From positions 33,451 to 97,450 of the forward strand of contig CASEHX010000025.1 of the NCBI GenBank assembly GCA_949287905.1: a stretch of 64,000 bases of DNA, read 5' to 3'. The DNA comes from an uncultured Olsenella sp. Its GTDB lineage: Bacteria > Actinomycetota > Coriobacteriia > Coriobacteriales > Atopobiaceae. Each line of letters starts with the position of its first letter. The stretch's first letter is position 1. Below the pieces are notes generated by a model that was not told where the DNA came from, did no database searches, and saw only the letters and a program-made list of their open reading frames with translations. A program made the translations under genes and the position numbers. Below are positions 28,146-36,647 of the stretch, one piece after another.

Positions 28146-29201
28146 CTAGCCTTCGTAGCCGTCGGGGTTGTGGGACTGCCAGTTCCAGGAGTCGCGGCAC
28201 ATGTCCTCGATGTTGAACTTGGCCTCCCAGCCCATGAGGTCGCGGGCCTTGGAGCAGTCGGCGTAGTTGGCCGTGACGTCGCCGGGGCGGCGCGCCTCGA
28301 TGACGTAGGGGATCTCGTGGCCGCAGGCCTTGGAGAAGGCCTCGATGATCTGGAGCACCGAGGTGCCGGTGCCGGTGCCGAGGTTGAAGATCTCAACGCC
28401 GTCGCGGCCGTTCATCCATGCGAGCGCCGCCACGTGCCCCGTTGCGAGGTCGACCACGTGGATGTAGTCGCGCACGCCGGTGCCGTCGGGGGTGTCGTAG
28501 TCGTTGCCAAAGACGTGCACGGCGTCACGCTTGCCGATGGCGGTCTGCGCGACGTAGGGCACGAGGTTGTTGGGGATGCCCTTGGGGTCCTCGCCCATGA
28601 GGCCCGAGGGGTGGGCGCCGATGGGGTTGAAGTAGCGGAGAAGGACGACGTTCCACTCGGGGTCGGCCGTGTGGAGATCGGTGAGGATCTGCTCGATCAT
28701 CCACTTGGTCCAGCCGTAGGGGTTGGTCGCCATCTTCTTGGGGCTCTCCTCGGTCAGCGGCAGGGAGTCCGGGTCGCCGTAGACGGTGGCGGAGCTGGAG
28801 AAGATGATGGACTTGCAGCCATGCTCGCGCATGACGTCAACGAGCGTGAGCGTGTTGCCGATGTTGTTGGAGTAGTACTCGATGGGCTTGCTCACGGACT
28901 CGCCGACGGCCTTGTAGCCGGCGAAGTGGATCACGCGATCGGGGCGGTGCTCGTCAAAGATCTTGGTGAGCGCCGGGCGGTCGTTGACGTCGGCCTCGTA
29001 GAAGGTGAGGTTGGCGGCAGCGTCGTCGCCGACGATGGTCTTGATGCGGTCGAAGACCTTGCGCGAGGCGTTGGAGAGGTCGTCGACCACGACCACCTTG
29101 TAGCCGCCGCTCAGAAGCTCGACAACCGTGTGGCTTCCGATGAAGCCGGCACCCCCGGTCACGAGTACGCAGGTATCGGCAGGTGCGATCTTCTCGCTCA
29201 T
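28146..29201 (-). CDS. galE: UDP-glucose 4-epimerase
   Basis: This 351-aa extended short-chain dehydrogenase interconverts UDP-glucose and UDP-galactose. It has the NAD-binding VLVTGGAGFIGSHTVVELL, the catalytic Ser and Tyr/Lys in SSSATVYGDP and NPYGWTKWMIEQIL, RYFNPIGAHPSG, and GVRDYIHVVDLATGH. ATG 29201 is preferred, with AAAGGATCTCC upstream, over a longer in-frame start. No other Leloir gene is adjacent. A 329-bp gap lies upstream. Confidence 0.94.
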   Translation of the reverse strand: MSEKIAPADTCVLVTGGAGFIGSHTVVELLSGGYKVVVVDDLSNASRKVFDRIKTIVGDDAAANLTFYEADVNDRPALTKIFDEHRPDRVIHFAGYKAVGESVSKPIEYYSNNIGNTLTLVDVMREHGCKSIIFSSSATVYGDPDSLPLTEESPKKMATNPYGWTKWMIEQILTDLHTADPEWNVVLLRYFNPIGAHPSGLMGEDPKGIPNNLVPYVAQTAIGKRDAVHVFGNDYDTPDGTGVRDYIHVVDLATGHVAALAWMNGRDGVEIFNLGTGTGTSVLQIIEAFSKACGHEIPYVIEARRPGDVTANYADCSKARDLMGWEAKFNIEDMCRDSWNWQSHNPDGYEG

Positions 29202-29384
29202 AGGAGATCCTTTCGTCGTGACGAGCTTCTGCGCTCCGGTTTCCGCCAAACTTTAGTATACGTCGCTCCGGGGTGCGCCGTGCCCACGTGGCGGCGGACG
29301 GTTGGGATTGCGTCCGCTTCGTCTGATTCGGGGCCGAGAGGGGCCTCTGGTTGAGGCTGGGACTGAGCGGGACGGGCCGGGTGA

Positions 29385-29412
29385 GGCTCTTCTCGCTTTG
29401 GCGAAAAGAGCC
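29385..29412. repeat. Hairpin in the galE-malic enzyme divergent spacer
   Basis: GGCTCTTCTCGC-TTTG-GCGAAAAGAGCC forms a 12-bp stem with one mismatch. It is the only clear structure in the 329-bp gap 29202-29530. TACACT at 29470-29475 is a possible -10 for the malic enzyme gene. I see no gene in the gap. Confidence 0.5.
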
Positions 29413-29530
29413 GTCAAGCCGCGGCTTTTCTCGTCCCCATTTGTGCTGCACGCAGGCGCCTCGTGGGGCTACACTGTTCCACGGTGTGAATTTGGCCGGC
29501 GAGGGCCGACCCTGTGAGATAGGAGCATCC

Positions 29531-30709
29531 ATGGCCGAGGACGCCAAGCAGTACGCGCTGGACAAGCACAAGGAGTGGCAGGGCAAGATCGAGGTGATCA
29601 CCCGCGCGCCGATCACCACGCCGGAGGAGCTGGCCGTGGCCTACACGCCGGGCGTCGCCGAGCCGTGCCTCAGGATCTCCGAGAACGTCGAGGACTCCTA
29701 CACCTACACCCGCCGCGGCAACCTCGTGGCCGTGGTCACGGACGGCACCGCGGTGCTGGGCCTCGGCGACATCGGCCCCGAGGCGGGCATGCCGGTCATG
29801 GAGGGCAAGTGCGCCCTGTTCAAGACCTTCGCGGACGTGGACGCGTTCCCGCTGTGCGTGCGCTCCAAGGACGTGGACGAGATCGTCCGCACCGTCGAGC
29901 TCATCGCCGGCAGCTTCGGCGGCATCAACCTCGAGGACATCTCCGCGCCGCGCTGCTTCGAGGTCGAGCGCCGCCTCAAGGAGCGCTGCGACATCCCCGT
30001 CTTCCACGACGACCAGCACGGCACGGCGGTCGTGACCTGCGCCGCGCTCATCAACGCGTGCCGCCTCACGGGCCGCGCGCTCTCCGACGTGCGCGTGGTC
30101 TTCTCCGGCGCCGGCGCCGCGGGCATCTCCATCGCCAAGCTCATGCAGCGCATGGGCGTGAAGGACGTCATCATCTGCGACCGCACGGGCGCCATCTACG
30201 AGGGCCGCGAGGGCCTCAACCCCGAGAAGGCCGAGATCGCCACGTGGACCAACCGCGAGGGCGTGAAGGGCAGCCTCGCCGACGCCGTCAAGGGCGCCGA
30301 CGTCTTCGTGGGCGTGTCCGCCCCCGGCGTGCTCACCCAGGACATGGTCCGCACCATGGCGCCTGCCCCGATCGTCTTCGCCTGCGCGAACCCCGTGCCG
30401 GAGATCATGCCGGACGAGGCGCTCGCGGCAGGGGCCGCCGTGGCCGCCACGGGCCGCTCCGACTTCCCCAACCAGATCAACAACGTGCTCGCGTTCCCGG
30501 GCATCTTCCGCGGCGCCCTCGACGTGCGCGCGTCCGACATCAACGACGACATGATGGAGGCCGCGGCCTACGCGATCGCCGGCCTCGTGGACGACGAGCA
30601 CCGCGCCGCCGACTACATCATCCCCGGCGCCTTCGACGAGCGCGTGGCGCCCGCCGTCGCCGCCGCCGTGGCCGAGGCTGCCCGCACGTCCGGCGTCGCC
30701 CGCCTCTAG
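29531..30709 (+). CDS. NAD(P)-dependent malic enzyme
   Basis: This 392-aa oxidative decarboxylase converts malate to pyruvate and CO2 with reduction of NAD(P)+. It is the short bacterial form: YTPGVAEPC, the catalytic region GNLVAVVTDGTAVLGLGDIGP, metal ligands in FGGINLEDISAPRCFEVE and FHDDQHGTAVV, the Rossmann motif VVFSGAGAAGISIAKLM, and NPVPEIMPDEA with SDFPNQINN. The start ATG 29531 has TAGGAG at 29519-29524. It stands alone between divergent galE and a small zinc-ribbon gene. The REP palindrome at 30710 abuts its TAG stop. Confidence 0.94.
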   Translation: MAEDAKQYALDKHKEWQGKIEVITRAPITTPEELAVAYTPGVAEPCLRISENVEDSYTYTRRGNLVAVVTDGTAVLGLGDIGPEAGMPVMEGKCALFKTFADVDAFPLCVRSKDVDEIVRTVELIAGSFGGINLEDISAPRCFEVERRLKERCDIPVFHDDQHGTAVVTCAALINACRLTGRALSDVRVVFSGAGAAGISIAKLMQRMGVKDVIICDRTGAIYEGREGLNPEKAEIATWTNREGVKGSLADAVKGADVFVGVSAPGVLTQDMVRTMAPAPIVFACANPVPEIMPDEALAAGAAVAATGRSDFPNQINNVLAFPGIFRGALDVRASDINDDMMEAAAYAIAGLVDDEHRAADYIIPGAFDERVAPAVAAAVAEAARTSGVARL

Positions 30710-30742
30710 TGATTCAAAAGGGGACAGACCCCTTTTGAATCA
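30710..30742. repeat. REP palindrome abutting the malic enzyme stop
   Basis: TGATTCAAAAGGGG-ACAGA-CCCCTTTTGAATCA starts at the base following the TAG stop (30707-30709), creating tandem in-frame TAG TGA stops. Confidence 0.9.
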
Positions 30743-30774
30743 TAAAGCGAGAAGACCAGGCAGCTCGTAGCCAG

Positions 30775-30817
30775 GGCCGCCCCGACGTTCCTTTGCGAGA
30801 AGGACGTCGGGGCGGCC
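30775..30817 (+). terminator. Terminator hairpin after the malic enzyme gene
   Basis: GGCCGCCCCGACGTTCC / GGACGTCGGGGCGGCC (30775-30791 with 30801-30817) has loop TTTGCGAGA and is followed by TTGTTTGTCCC. Confidence 0.7.
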
Positions 30818-30885
30818 TTGTTTGTCCCTCGCCCCCTGCCCGCTTCATGCGCCAGCGTCGCATACTGTTCCCGTTGCGGTAAAAA

Positions 30886-30914
30886 TGATACGAAGGGACT
30901 GTCCCTTCGTATCA
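30886..30914. repeat. Second-family REP palindrome (TGATACGAAGGGAC type)
   Basis: TGATACGAAGGGAC-T-GTCCCTTCGTATCA is a perfect 29-bp palindrome. Its end lies 13 bp before the ATG of the 57-aa zinc-ribbon gene and next to that gene's RBS. Identical arms recur at 60258-60286. Confidence 0.88.
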
Positions 30915-30927
30915 TGAGGGAGAGTCG

Positions 30928-31101
30928 ATGGACGAGCGGGAGTTCAGAGCGTGCGGACGCAAGAGGCGCTACGACACGCGCGTCGAGGCGTGCAAGGCGG
31001 CCGAGCGCAGCTCGCGGCGCAAAGATACGCCCAAAATCTTCGTCTACGAGTGCCCGTATTGCGGGGGATGGCACCTCACGCACCGTCGTCCTGGGCGATG
31101 A
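30928..31101 (+). CDS. 57-aa basic zinc-ribbon-like protein
   Basis: This small ORF runs from ATG 30928 to TGA 31101 with GAGGGAGAG just upstream. The peptide is very basic in its first half (FRACGRKRRYDTR, AAERSSRRKDTPK) and ends with YECPYCGGWHLTHRR, so Cys9, Cys42, Cys45 and His49/His52 could form a zinc site. Similar short proteins with a CxxC-GWHLT tail are known to me only as hypotheticals in actinobacteria. A nucleic-acid-binding role is suggested by charge alone. The gene lies between a REP-family palindrome and a MITE-like inverted repeat. Codon use is like its neighbours, supporting a real gene. Confidence 0.65.
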   Translation: MDEREFRACGRKRRYDTRVEACKAAERSSRRKDTPKIFVYECPYCGGWHLTHRRPGR

Positions 31102-31103
31102 CG

Positions 31104-31231
31104 CAAAGGTTGGGTACTTTTTCTCGGAGTCCCAAAGTACTACTTAGTTAGTACCATTTCCTAACCTGCGGAAACATCGGCCTCAGTCGTGTCGATACTC
31201 CGGGGGTGTCGGAAAAAGTACCCAACCTTTG
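31104..31231. repeat. MITE-like unit with perfect 20-bp terminal inverted repeats
   Basis: CAAAGGTTGGGTACTTTTTC (31104-31123) and its exact reverse complement (31212-31231) bound a 128-bp AT-richer unit containing AAAGTACTACTTAGTTAGTACC. It has no ORF and no clear target duplication. It begins three bases after the 57-aa gene's stop. It could also fold as a long hairpin in RNA. Confidence 0.65.
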
Positions 31232-31368
31232 TGTGAAAGCCATTTGTGCCCATGCAGGGGCTGGAAAAGTCCGGAATGTCAGGTCAAAGGCCCGTGTTGA
31301 GACGAGCGGGGACTGGACGACGCTGATTCGTCGGCAATACGGCAGGCCTTTGGCGCGCCCGTAGCTCG

Positions 31369-32373
31369 TCAGCCCTTTTCTGGACGATTGACGATGATGA
31401 TCCCCGCGCTCACCAGCGCAAGCGCCGCCACGGCCACCAGCGGGTTGACCGCGCCTGCCTCGTCGAGAAGAACGGCGGAGAGCAGCACGCCAAAGACCGG
31501 GTTCATGAAGCCGAAGACCGCCACGCGCGAGACGGGGTTCGCGGCAAGCGCAAGCGACCACAGGGAATAGGCCGCGGCCGAGATGAAGCCGAGATAGGCG
31601 AGGAGCAGGATCGCCGGAGCCGGGTTTGCCGCATCTGCCGGCGCTATGTGCCCGCCAAACGCAAGGCCCAACACAAGCATGAAGGCGCCGCCGGCAACGA
31701 ACTGCCATCCCGAGAGCAGCACGGGGTCGTGGTCTGCCGAGAAGTGCTTTGCCAGGTTGCTCGAGGTCGCGGCTGCAACGGTGGACGCCAGCACCATGCC
31801 CTCGCCCATGAGCGTGAATGAGAGTCCGCCCCTGCCGCCCCAGAGGTTGACGAGGAGCACGCCGCCAAAGCCAATGACGCACCCTATGACCTTGCGAGCG
31901 GTGAGACGCTCAAAACGGAAGACCAGCGCTGCGAGAAGCACACAGAGAAAGGAGTTGCTCGCCTCAAGGATGGAGCTCGTCACGCCCATGCAGTTGGCAA
32001 GGCCGACGTAGAAGAGCACGTACTGCAGGACCGTCTGAAACGCCGCGAGGGTGATGACGGGAGGGACGTCGCGCGGGGCGGGAACGAAGGGCCGTCGCTT
32101 CACGATGCTCATGCCCACGGCAACCATGAGGCCGGCAATCACGAAGCGGGTCCCGGCAAAGGTGAGGATGGAGGCAAGGTCGGTAGAGTCGATGGCAAAG
32201 AGCCTGTAGCCGAGCTTCACGCAGGGAAACGCCGACCCCCACAGAAAGCAGCTCGCAAGGCACGCCAGCACGAGTCCCGGCGTGGTGGCGAGAAACGACT
32301 TGTTCTTGGTGGGCTCAATCGACGACGCGGACACGCTCTTCTCGATTCTCCCGACTTCATGGTCAAGAACCAA
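31369..32373 (-). CDS. EamA/DMT-family drug/metabolite exporter
   Basis: This protein of about 334 aa has ten predicted membrane helices in two EamA halves. The first half opens LVLACLASCFLWGSAFPCVKLGY and the second spans about 190-330, with AYSLWSLALAANPVSRVAVFGFMNPVFGVLLSAVLLDE, the conserved Pro-containing motif. The start is uncertain: the frame opens with TTG at 32373, and a GTG at 32334 preceded by GAGAAG is an alternative that shortens the cytoplasmic leader by 13 residues. The substrate is unknown. It is monocistronic. Confidence 0.85.
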   Translation of the reverse strand: MVLDHEVGRIEKSVSASSIEPTKNKSFLATTPGLVLACLASCFLWGSAFPCVKLGYRLFAIDSTDLASILTFAGTRFVIAGLMVAVGMSIVKRRPFVPAPRDVPPVITLAAFQTVLQYVLFYVGLANCMGVTSSILEASNSFLCVLLAALVFRFERLTARKVIGCVIGFGGVLLVNLWGGRGGLSFTLMGEGMVLASTVAAATSSNLAKHFSADHDPVLLSGWQFVAGGAFMLVLGLAFGGHIAPADAANPAPAILLLAYLGFISAAAYSLWSLALAANPVSRVAVFGFMNPVFGVLLSAVLLDEAGAVNPLVAVAALALVSAGIIIVNRPEKG

Positions 32374-32484
32374 GCCTAGCAGGACTACCTTAAGATTGCC
32401 TGCAAATCAGGCACATTTTTGACCCCTTCAAGCAGCAGGGCAACCACTTTCAAACCCCAGTTGCCTCTTCTCGAGTCTCGTCGG

Positions 32485-32566
32485 CCCGGACAAGCAAACG
32501 CCCTCCCCTCCGCGATTTCTGGGCTATGCCCAGTGAGCGGGAGGGGAGGGCGTTTGCCTGTCCGGG
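32485..32566 (-). terminator. Long nested hairpin after purL
   Basis: The arms CCCGGACAAGCAAACGCCC... (32485-32510) and 32541-32566 pair over 26 bp with one mismatch. Inside is a separate CTGGGC-TAT-GCCCAG hairpin (32519-32533). It lies 11 bp beyond the purL stop. No T-run follows. Confidence 0.6.
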
Positions 32567-32577
32567 CTTCCGGAGGG

Positions 32578-35500
32578 CTACTCGGTGAAGTATCCCACGC
32601 CGCCCTCGATCAGCGGCTGGTACGCGTTGCCCGGAACGTTCTTGTAGAGGCCGGCGCCGGAGCGCTCGGTGTGACCCATCTTGCCCAGCACGCGGCCGTC
32701 CGGCGAGGTGATGCCCTCGATGGCCAGAATGGAGCCGTTGGGGTTGACGTCGAGGCTCATGCCCGGCACGCCGTTCTCGTCCACGTACTGCGTGGCCACC
32801 TGACCAGCGGCAACGAGCTTCTCGACCATCTCGGCGGACGCCACGAAACGGCCCTCGCCGTGGGAGATCGCGATGTTGTGGACGTCGCCGACCTCGCACT
32901 TGGAGAGCCAGGGGCTCAGGTTGGACGCCACGCGCGTGCGCACGAGGCGGCTCTGGTGACGGCCGATCGTGTTGAACGTGAGCGTGGGGCAGGTGTCATC
33001 CATCTCGCGGATGTCGCCGTAGGGCACAAGACCCAGCTTCACCAGCGCCTGGAAGCCGTTGCAGATGCCCAGCATGAGGCCGTCGCGAGCCTGCAGCAGG
33101 TCGCGCACCGCCTCGGTGACCTCGGGCGCGCGGAAGAACGCCGTGATGAACTTGGCCGAGCCCTCGGGCTCGTCGCCGCCGGAGAAGCCGCCGGGGATCA
33201 TGACGATCTGGCTCTCGCGGATGCGGCGCGCCAGCTCGTGCGTGCTCTCGGCAACCGCCTCGGGCGTGAGGTTGTTGATCACAAAGACGTCCGCCACGGC
33301 GCCGGCGCGCTCGAAGGCGTGGGCGGTGTCGTACTCGCAGTTGGTGCCCGGGAAGACCGGGATGATGACGCGCGGGCGGGCAACGTGGACCTGCGGTGCG
33401 GGGCGAGAAGCCCCTGCGCTCGCAACGTCAAACGAGACGGCCTCGACCTTCTCGCCCTCTGCGCGGTACGGGAAGACGCCCTCGAGCGCACCCTCCCATG
33501 CCTCCTGCAGCTCGGCGAGACCAATGCGCTCCTCGCCGACGACGAGCTCGTAGGACTCGGTTGTGGTGCCAAAGAGGCACGCGGTGACGTTCTCGGGGAG
33601 CTCGGGCTGGACCGCCTCGTCGGTGATCTCAACGAGGAAGCTGCCGTAGGAGGGGCAGAAGAGGGCGTCGGCGCCAAAGGCGGGTACGACCTCGAGGCCG
33701 ATGCCGTTGCCGACGCACATCTTGAAGACGGACTCGGCAACCCCGCCGTAGCCCATCGTGGAGGCGGCGAGCACCTCGCCGCGCTCGACCATGCCCTCGA
33801 CGAGCCTGTAGCAGTCGAGAAGCGCGGTGGGGTCGGGGGTGAGGCCGTCCTCGCCGTAGCTCGGGACGATCACCACGACGCGGTGGCCGGCACCCTTGAA
33901 CTCGGGGGAGACAACGCGGTCCACGTGGCCGAGGCCCGTGGCAAACGAGACGAGCGTGGGCGGCACGTCCAGGTCCTCAAAGCTGCCGGACATGGAGTCC
34001 TTGCCGCCGATGGAGGCGATGCCCAGGTCAACCTGAGCCATGAGGGCGCCGAGAAGGGCGGCGGTGGGCTTGCCCCAGCGGCTGGGAACGTCGCGCAGGC
34101 GCTCGAAGTACTCCTGGAACGTGAGGTAGAGGCTCTCGTGCTCAAAGCCCGCCGCCACCATGCGGCTCACGGACTCAACCACGGAGAGGTAGGCGCCGGA
34201 GAAGCAGTTGGCGCTCATGAGGTAGGGGTTGAAGCCCCAGGCCATGCCGGAGCATGTGGTGGTCTCGCCGTCAACGGGGAGCTTGGCGACCATCGCCATG
34301 GGCGGGGTGAGCTGCGTGCGACCGCCAAAGGGCATGAGCACGGTGGCGGCGCCGATCGTGGAGTCAAAGCGCTCGGAGAGGCCCTTGTTGGATGCCACGT
34401 TGAGGTCGGTCACGAGGGAGCGCATCTTCTCGGCGAGCGTGTTGCCGGCCCAGGTGCGCTCGTACTCGGCGGGGGCCTCCACGCGCACGGAGGTGGACTT
34501 GGGGGCGCCGTTGGAGGAGAGGAACTCGCGGCTCACGTCCACGATGGTCTTGCCGCGCCAGCTCATGCGCAGGCGGGGCTCCTCGGTGACGCTCGCCACG
34601 ACGGTGGCCTCGAGGTTCTCCTCGTGGGCGTAGCGCATGAACTCGTCGACGTCCTCGGGCGCCAGTGCCACGGCCATGCGCTCCTGGGACTCGGAGATGG
34701 CGAGCTCGGTGCCGTCGAGGCCCTCGTACTTCTTGGGAACGAGGTCGAGGTTGATGTCCAGGCCGTCGGCCAGCTCGCCGATGGCCACAGAGACGCCGCC
34801 CGCGCCAAAGTCGTTGCAGCGCTTGATGAGGCGGCACGCGTCCTCGCGGCGGAAGAGGCGCTGGAGCTTGCGCTCGATGGGCGGGTTGCCCTTCTGGACC
34901 TCGGCGCCGTCCTGGGCGAGGGAGTCAACGTTGTGGGCCTTGGAGGAGCCGGTGGCGCCGCCGATGCCGTCGCGGCCGGTGCGACCGCCCAGAAGCACGA
35001 TCTTGTCGCCGGGCGCCGGGCACTCGCGGCGGACGTGGGATGCCGGGGTGGCGCCCACGACGGCGCCGATCTCCATGCGCTTGGCCACGTAGCCGGGGTG
35101 ATAGAGCTCGGAGACCTGGCCGGTTGCCAGGCCGATCTGGTTGCCGTAGCTGGAGTAGCCGGCGGCGGCGGTGGTCACGAGCTTGCGCTGCGGGAGCTTG
35201 CCCTCCATGGTCTGGGACACGGGGACCGTGGGGTCGGCCGCACCGGTCACGCGCATGGCCTGGTAGACGTAGCTGCGGCCAGAGAGCGGGTCGCGGATGG
35301 CGCCGCCGATGCAGGTGGCCGCGCCGCCGAAGGGCTCGATCTCCGTGGGGTGGTTGTGGGTCTCGTTCTTGAAGAGGAAGAGCCAGTCCTGGTCCTCGCC
35401 GTTGACGTCCACGGTGACCTTGACCGTGCAGGCGTTGATCTCCTCGGACTCGTCGAGGCCCTTGAGCTGGCCGGTGTGCTTGAGCCACTTGGCGCCGATC

Positions 35501-36324
35501 GTGCCCATGTCCATGAGGCAGACGGGCTTGTTCTCGCGGCCGAGCTCGCGGCGCATCTCCATGTAGCGCTCGAAGGCGGCCGCCACGACCTTGTCGTCAA
35601 ACTGCAGGTGCTCGAGGGCGGTGCCGAAGGTGGTGTGGCGACAGTGATCGGACCAGTAGGTGTCGATCATGCGGATCTCGGTGATCGTGGGCACGCGCTT
35701 CTCGCCGGCGAAGTACTCCTGGCAGAAGGTGATGTCCGCGAGGTCCATGGCAAGGCCCAGCTCGTCGATCATGGCCTGGAGCTGCGTCTGGTCGAGCTCG
35801 AGGAAGCCGTCGAGGACCTTGACGTCGTCGGGCTCGGGGTAGCTCTGGCGCAGGGTCTTACGCTCCTCGAGGCTCGCCTCGCGGGCCTCGACGGGGTTGA
35901 TCACGTAGTGCTTGATGGCGGCGAGCGCCTCGTCGGTGCAGGCGCCCTCGATCACGTAGACCTTGGCACAGCGCACGGTGGGGCGCTCGCCCTGGGAGAT
36001 GAGCTGCACGCACTCGGCGGCGGAGTCGGCGCGCTGGTCAAACTGGCCGGGCAGCGCCTCCACGGCGAAGACCCGCACGTCCTTCTCGCCCTGCTGCGCC
36101 GGCAGCTCGCGCGAGGTGACGTCTACCTGCGGCTCGCTGAAGACGATGGGGACGCAGCGCTCAAAGAGCTCGGCGTCTATGCCCTCGACGTCGTAGCGGT
36201 TGACGATGCGCAGTCGGGCGTCGGGAGCCAGCCCCTCGGCGACGACGCCCGCGAGCTCGGCTCTGAGCTGCTGTGCCTCGACGTCAAAGCCCGGCTTCTT
36301 CTCCACGTAGATGCGAGAGACCAT
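32578..36324 (-). CDS. purL: Phosphoribosylformylglycinamidine synthase, single-chain
   Basis: This 1248-aa enzyme performs the fourth purine step, FGAR plus glutamine plus ATP to FGAM. It is the long single-polypeptide form of clostridial type, including the glutaminase normally encoded by purQ. Visible parts are the mid-chain DYWSDHCRHTTF motif, the ATP-binding FKNETHNHPTEIEPFGGAATCIGGAIRDPLSGR, the second AIRS-like half, and the C-terminal amidotransferase with FPGTNCEYDTAHAFE, the nucleophile Cys in LMLGICNGFQAL, and the SHGEGRF His. The RBS GGAGGT lies 11 nt before ATG 36324. No other pur gene is adjacent. Confidence 0.95.
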   Translation of the reverse strand: MVSRIYVEKKPGFDVEAQQLRAELAGVVAEGLAPDARLRIVNRYDVEGIDAELFERCVPIVFSEPQVDVTSRELPAQQGEKDVRVFAVEALPGQFDQRADSAAECVQLISQGERPTVRCAKVYVIEGACTDEALAAIKHYVINPVEAREASLEERKTLRQSYPEPDDVKVLDGFLELDQTQLQAMIDELGLAMDLADITFCQEYFAGEKRVPTITEIRMIDTYWSDHCRHTTFGTALEHLQFDDKVVAAAFERYMEMRRELGRENKPVCLMDMGTIGAKWLKHTGQLKGLDESEEINACTVKVTVDVNGEDQDWLFLFKNETHNHPTEIEPFGGAATCIGGAIRDPLSGRSYVYQAMRVTGAADPTVPVSQTMEGKLPQRKLVTTAAAGYSSYGNQIGLATGQVSELYHPGYVAKRMEIGAVVGATPASHVRRECPAPGDKIVLLGGRTGRDGIGGATGSSKAHNVDSLAQDGAEVQKGNPPIERKLQRLFRREDACRLIKRCNDFGAGGVSVAIGELADGLDINLDLVPKKYEGLDGTELAISESQERMAVALAPEDVDEFMRYAHEENLEATVVASVTEEPRLRMSWRGKTIVDVSREFLSSNGAPKSTSVRVEAPAEYERTWAGNTLAEKMRSLVTDLNVASNKGLSERFDSTIGAATVLMPFGGRTQLTPPMAMVAKLPVDGETTTCSGMAWGFNPYLMSANCFSGAYLSVVESVSRMVAAGFEHESLYLTFQEYFERLRDVPSRWGKPTAALLGALMAQVDLGIASIGGKDSMSGSFEDLDVPPTLVSFATGLGHVDRVVSPEFKGAGHRVVVIVPSYGEDGLTPDPTALLDCYRLVEGMVERGEVLAASTMGYGGVAESVFKMCVGNGIGLEVVPAFGADALFCPSYGSFLVEITDEAVQPELPENVTACLFGTTTESYELVVGEERIGLAELQEAWEGALEGVFPYRAEGEKVEAVSFDVASAGASRPAPQVHVARPRVIIPVFPGTNCEYDTAHAFERAGAVADVFVINNLTPEAVAESTHELARRIRESQIVMIPGGFSGGDEPEGSAKFITAFFRAPEVTEAVRDLLQARDGLMLGICNGFQALVKLGLVPYGDIREMDDTCPTLTFNTIGRHQSRLVRTRVASNLSPWLSKCEVGDVHNIAISHGEGRFVASAEMVEKLVAAGQVATQYVDENGVPGMSLDVNPNGSILAIEGITSPDGRVLGKMGHTERSGAGLYKNVPGNAYQPLIEGGVGYFTE

Positions 36325-36346
36325 GCGCTGCTACCTCCGGTGTGTG

Positions 36347-36626
36347 CACGGGATTCGATAGAGACCTCTATTCTACGGCAAACGGGGGCTTTGCGTCTGC
36401 GAGCGGTTGGGGTCGTGCCGATGTTCCTTCGAGAGGTGCGCTGCTCGAAACTTCGCCGTGTGCCGTGGGGCGAGGCAGTGTTCCTCCGAGAAGTGCGCTG
36501 CGCGGAACTTCTCTACGGAACACTGCCTCGCCGGCAGACGTCCTTGGAAGCTCCCCTCTGGAACATCGGCACGACCCCCTCTGGTCGAAACGACCGTCGT
36601 TGCGGAGGCCTCTGTCGAATCCCGTG
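36347..36626. repeat. Four-level nested inverted repeat between ecfT and purL
   Basis: Level 1: CACGGGATTCGATAGAGACCTC (36347-36368) with 36605-36626, 20 of 22 pairing. Level 2: GGTCGTGCCGATGTTCC (36411-36427) with 36560-36576, perfect. Level 3: GGCGAGGCAGTGTTCC (36469-36484) with 36517-36532, perfect. Level 4: AGAAGT-GCGCTGCGCGGA-ACTTCT (36489-36512). A second apical-type core, GAGGTGCGCTGCTCGAAACTTC, lies at 36431-36452 between levels 2 and 3. This fills nearly the whole 323-bp gap, which contains no gene. It looks like one terminator-associated element inserted into another. Confidence 0.8.
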
Positions 36627-36647
36627 TGCGGCCTAGCAGGCGATGGG

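Noticed and set aside
32419..36636. A 1405-residue open frame opposite purL
   Set aside because: It is a GC-driven shadow of purL, with low-complexity Gly/Ala/Val/His composition and no recognisable domain.
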